9,151 nt of DNA from ZC4RG30 sp040508085 (GTDB lineage Bacteria > Pseudomonadota > Gammaproteobacteria > Steroidobacterales > Steroidobacteraceae), in contig JBEVNO010000160.1 of NCBI GenBank assembly GCA_040508085.1, positions 1 through 9,151 on the forward strand, in the 5' to 3' direction. The notes below the pieces were generated by a model that worked only from the letters and a program-made list of their open reading frames with translations, searched no databases and was not told the DNA's origin. Below are positions 8,571 to 9,151 of the stretch, one piece after another (the stretch's first letter is position 1; every line of letters starts with the position of its first letter). The position numbers and the translations under genes were made by a program.

Positions 8571-9151
8571 ATGCAAGAGAAAGAACTCACATTTGTCATT
8601 CCCACCTACCGGCTGCGCGAAGTCGGCGAGACGGTCGAGCAGTACGACGAGCACTTCCGCCGCAACGGGCATTCCGTGCCTATCGTGGTATTCGACGACT
8701 CCAGCCCCGCGAACCAGGCGAAGTATTACCCGCTGCTGGAGCGCACGACGACGCACAATCCGCTCTACTATGTGGGGCCGCGCGAGAAGGAGGCCTTCAT
8801 CGCCTATCTGCACCAGCGCCTGCCGGACAAGCGCCTGCAGGGACTGGTGAAGAACCTGTTCCGGCCCAGCTATGGCGGCAACCGCAATTACACGCTCATG
8901 TACACGCTCGGCGCACTGATGGTCAGTGCGGACGACGACATGCGCCCATTCGCGCTGATGGAGCACAGCCCCGAGTCACTGGAGCCGGACGAAGTCAGTC
9001 GCGGACGGCTGCACCGGCCAGGGGAGAACGGTTATGGCCGCAAATCCTTCGACATCCTCACGTCTTTCCGCGATGTGCTGGGCAAGGCGGTAGTCCAGGC
9101 GCCGGACAACTACGAACGCGGCGAGTTGCTGCTGGATACGGCAATGGACCT
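8571..9151 (+). CDS. GT-A fold glycosyltransferase-like protein, N-terminal part
   Basis: The frame is open from ATG at 8571-8573 to the window edge, giving 193 codons with the C-terminus missing. The N-terminal strand FVIPTYRL (8-15) followed by IVVFDDSSP (38-46) is the nucleotide-sugar-binding start of family-2-like glycosyltransferases. A GGNRNYTLMY segment (102-111) comes next, then LMVSADDDMRP (116-126), whose DDD (121-123) resembles the metal-binding DxD motif. No signal peptide or membrane segment is visible, so it is probably cytoplasmic. It would transfer a sugar to an unknown acceptor; substrate and pathway cannot be read from the sequence. The start is supported by the motif beginning at residue 8 and by the lack of upstream in-frame start codons, although the AGGA ahead of it is closer than usual (two bases). 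It is divergent from kdp with no evident functional link. I do not recognise a specific family. Confidence 0.7.
   Translation, partial: MQEKELTFVIPTYRLREVGETVEQYDEHFRRNGHSVPIVVFDDSSPANQAKYYPLLERTTTHNPLYYVGPREKEAFIAYLHQRLPDKRLQGLVKNLFRPSYGGNRNYTLMYTLGALMVSADDDMRPFALMEHSPESLEPDEVSRGRLHRPGENGYGRKSFDILTSFRDVLGKAVVQAPDNYERGELLLDTAMD

Noticed and set aside
7975..8850. Plus-strand reading frame of 291 codons across the divergent intergenic region
   Set aside because: It overlaps the start of kdpA, all of kdpF and the microprotein in antisense, and then the glycosyltransferase-like gene in another frame. No domain is recognisable.
8508..8966. 152-codon minus-strand reading frame
   Set aside because: It is antisense to the glycosyltransferase-like gene, whose plus-strand product has clear motifs (IPTY, FDDSS, DDD).

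Overview
The window is a GC-rich stretch of a proteobacterial chromosome. It is dominated by one complete minus-strand operon for the high-affinity, ATP-driven potassium pump Kdp and its sensor/regulator pair. The gene order kdpF-A-B-C-D-E, the full-length four-helix KdpD sensor kinase, and the strong GC bias at third codon positions suggest a high-GC beta- or gammaproteobacterium. I cannot name a genus from this sequence.

Layout in plus-strand coordinates: (1) 1-306, plus strand, is the C-terminal end of a peroxiredoxin-like protein. (2) 307-342 is a short convergent gap, most of it a perfect 22-bp palindrome touching the kdpE stop codon. (3) 343-8335, minus strand, is the operon. Read in its own direction it runs: an unnamed 30-residue membrane microprotein (8335-8243), kdpF (8246-8154), kdpA (8157-6376), kdpB (6379-4313), kdpC (4303-3728), kdpD (3731-1035) and kdpE (1038-343). 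(4) 8336-8570 is a divergent intergenic region holding a plausible kdp promoter and a T-rich direct repeat that could bind KdpE. (5) 8571 to the window end, plus strand, is the start of a protein with GT-A glycosyltransferase-like motifs, cut off by the window edge.

How the genes work together: KdpA is the K+-selective channel-like subunit. KdpB is the P-type ATPase that energises it. KdpC and KdpF are accessory membrane subunits. KdpD senses K+ limitation and phosphorylates KdpE, which in known systems activates kdpFABC. Every junction in the operon except kdpB-kdpC is a 4-base start/stop overlap (ATGA or GTGA). The kdpB-kdpC pair is 9 bases apart, with the kdpC ribosome binding site starting inside the kdpB stop codon. 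The whole set therefore looks like one transcript with tightly coupled translation.

The catalytic and regulatory residues I could check in KdpA, B, C, D and E are present, so the system looks functional. The least explained items are the extra microprotein ahead of kdpF, which resembles KdpF, and the glycosyltransferase-like gene at the right edge. I see no mobile elements, CRISPR arrays, tRNA or rRNA genes.
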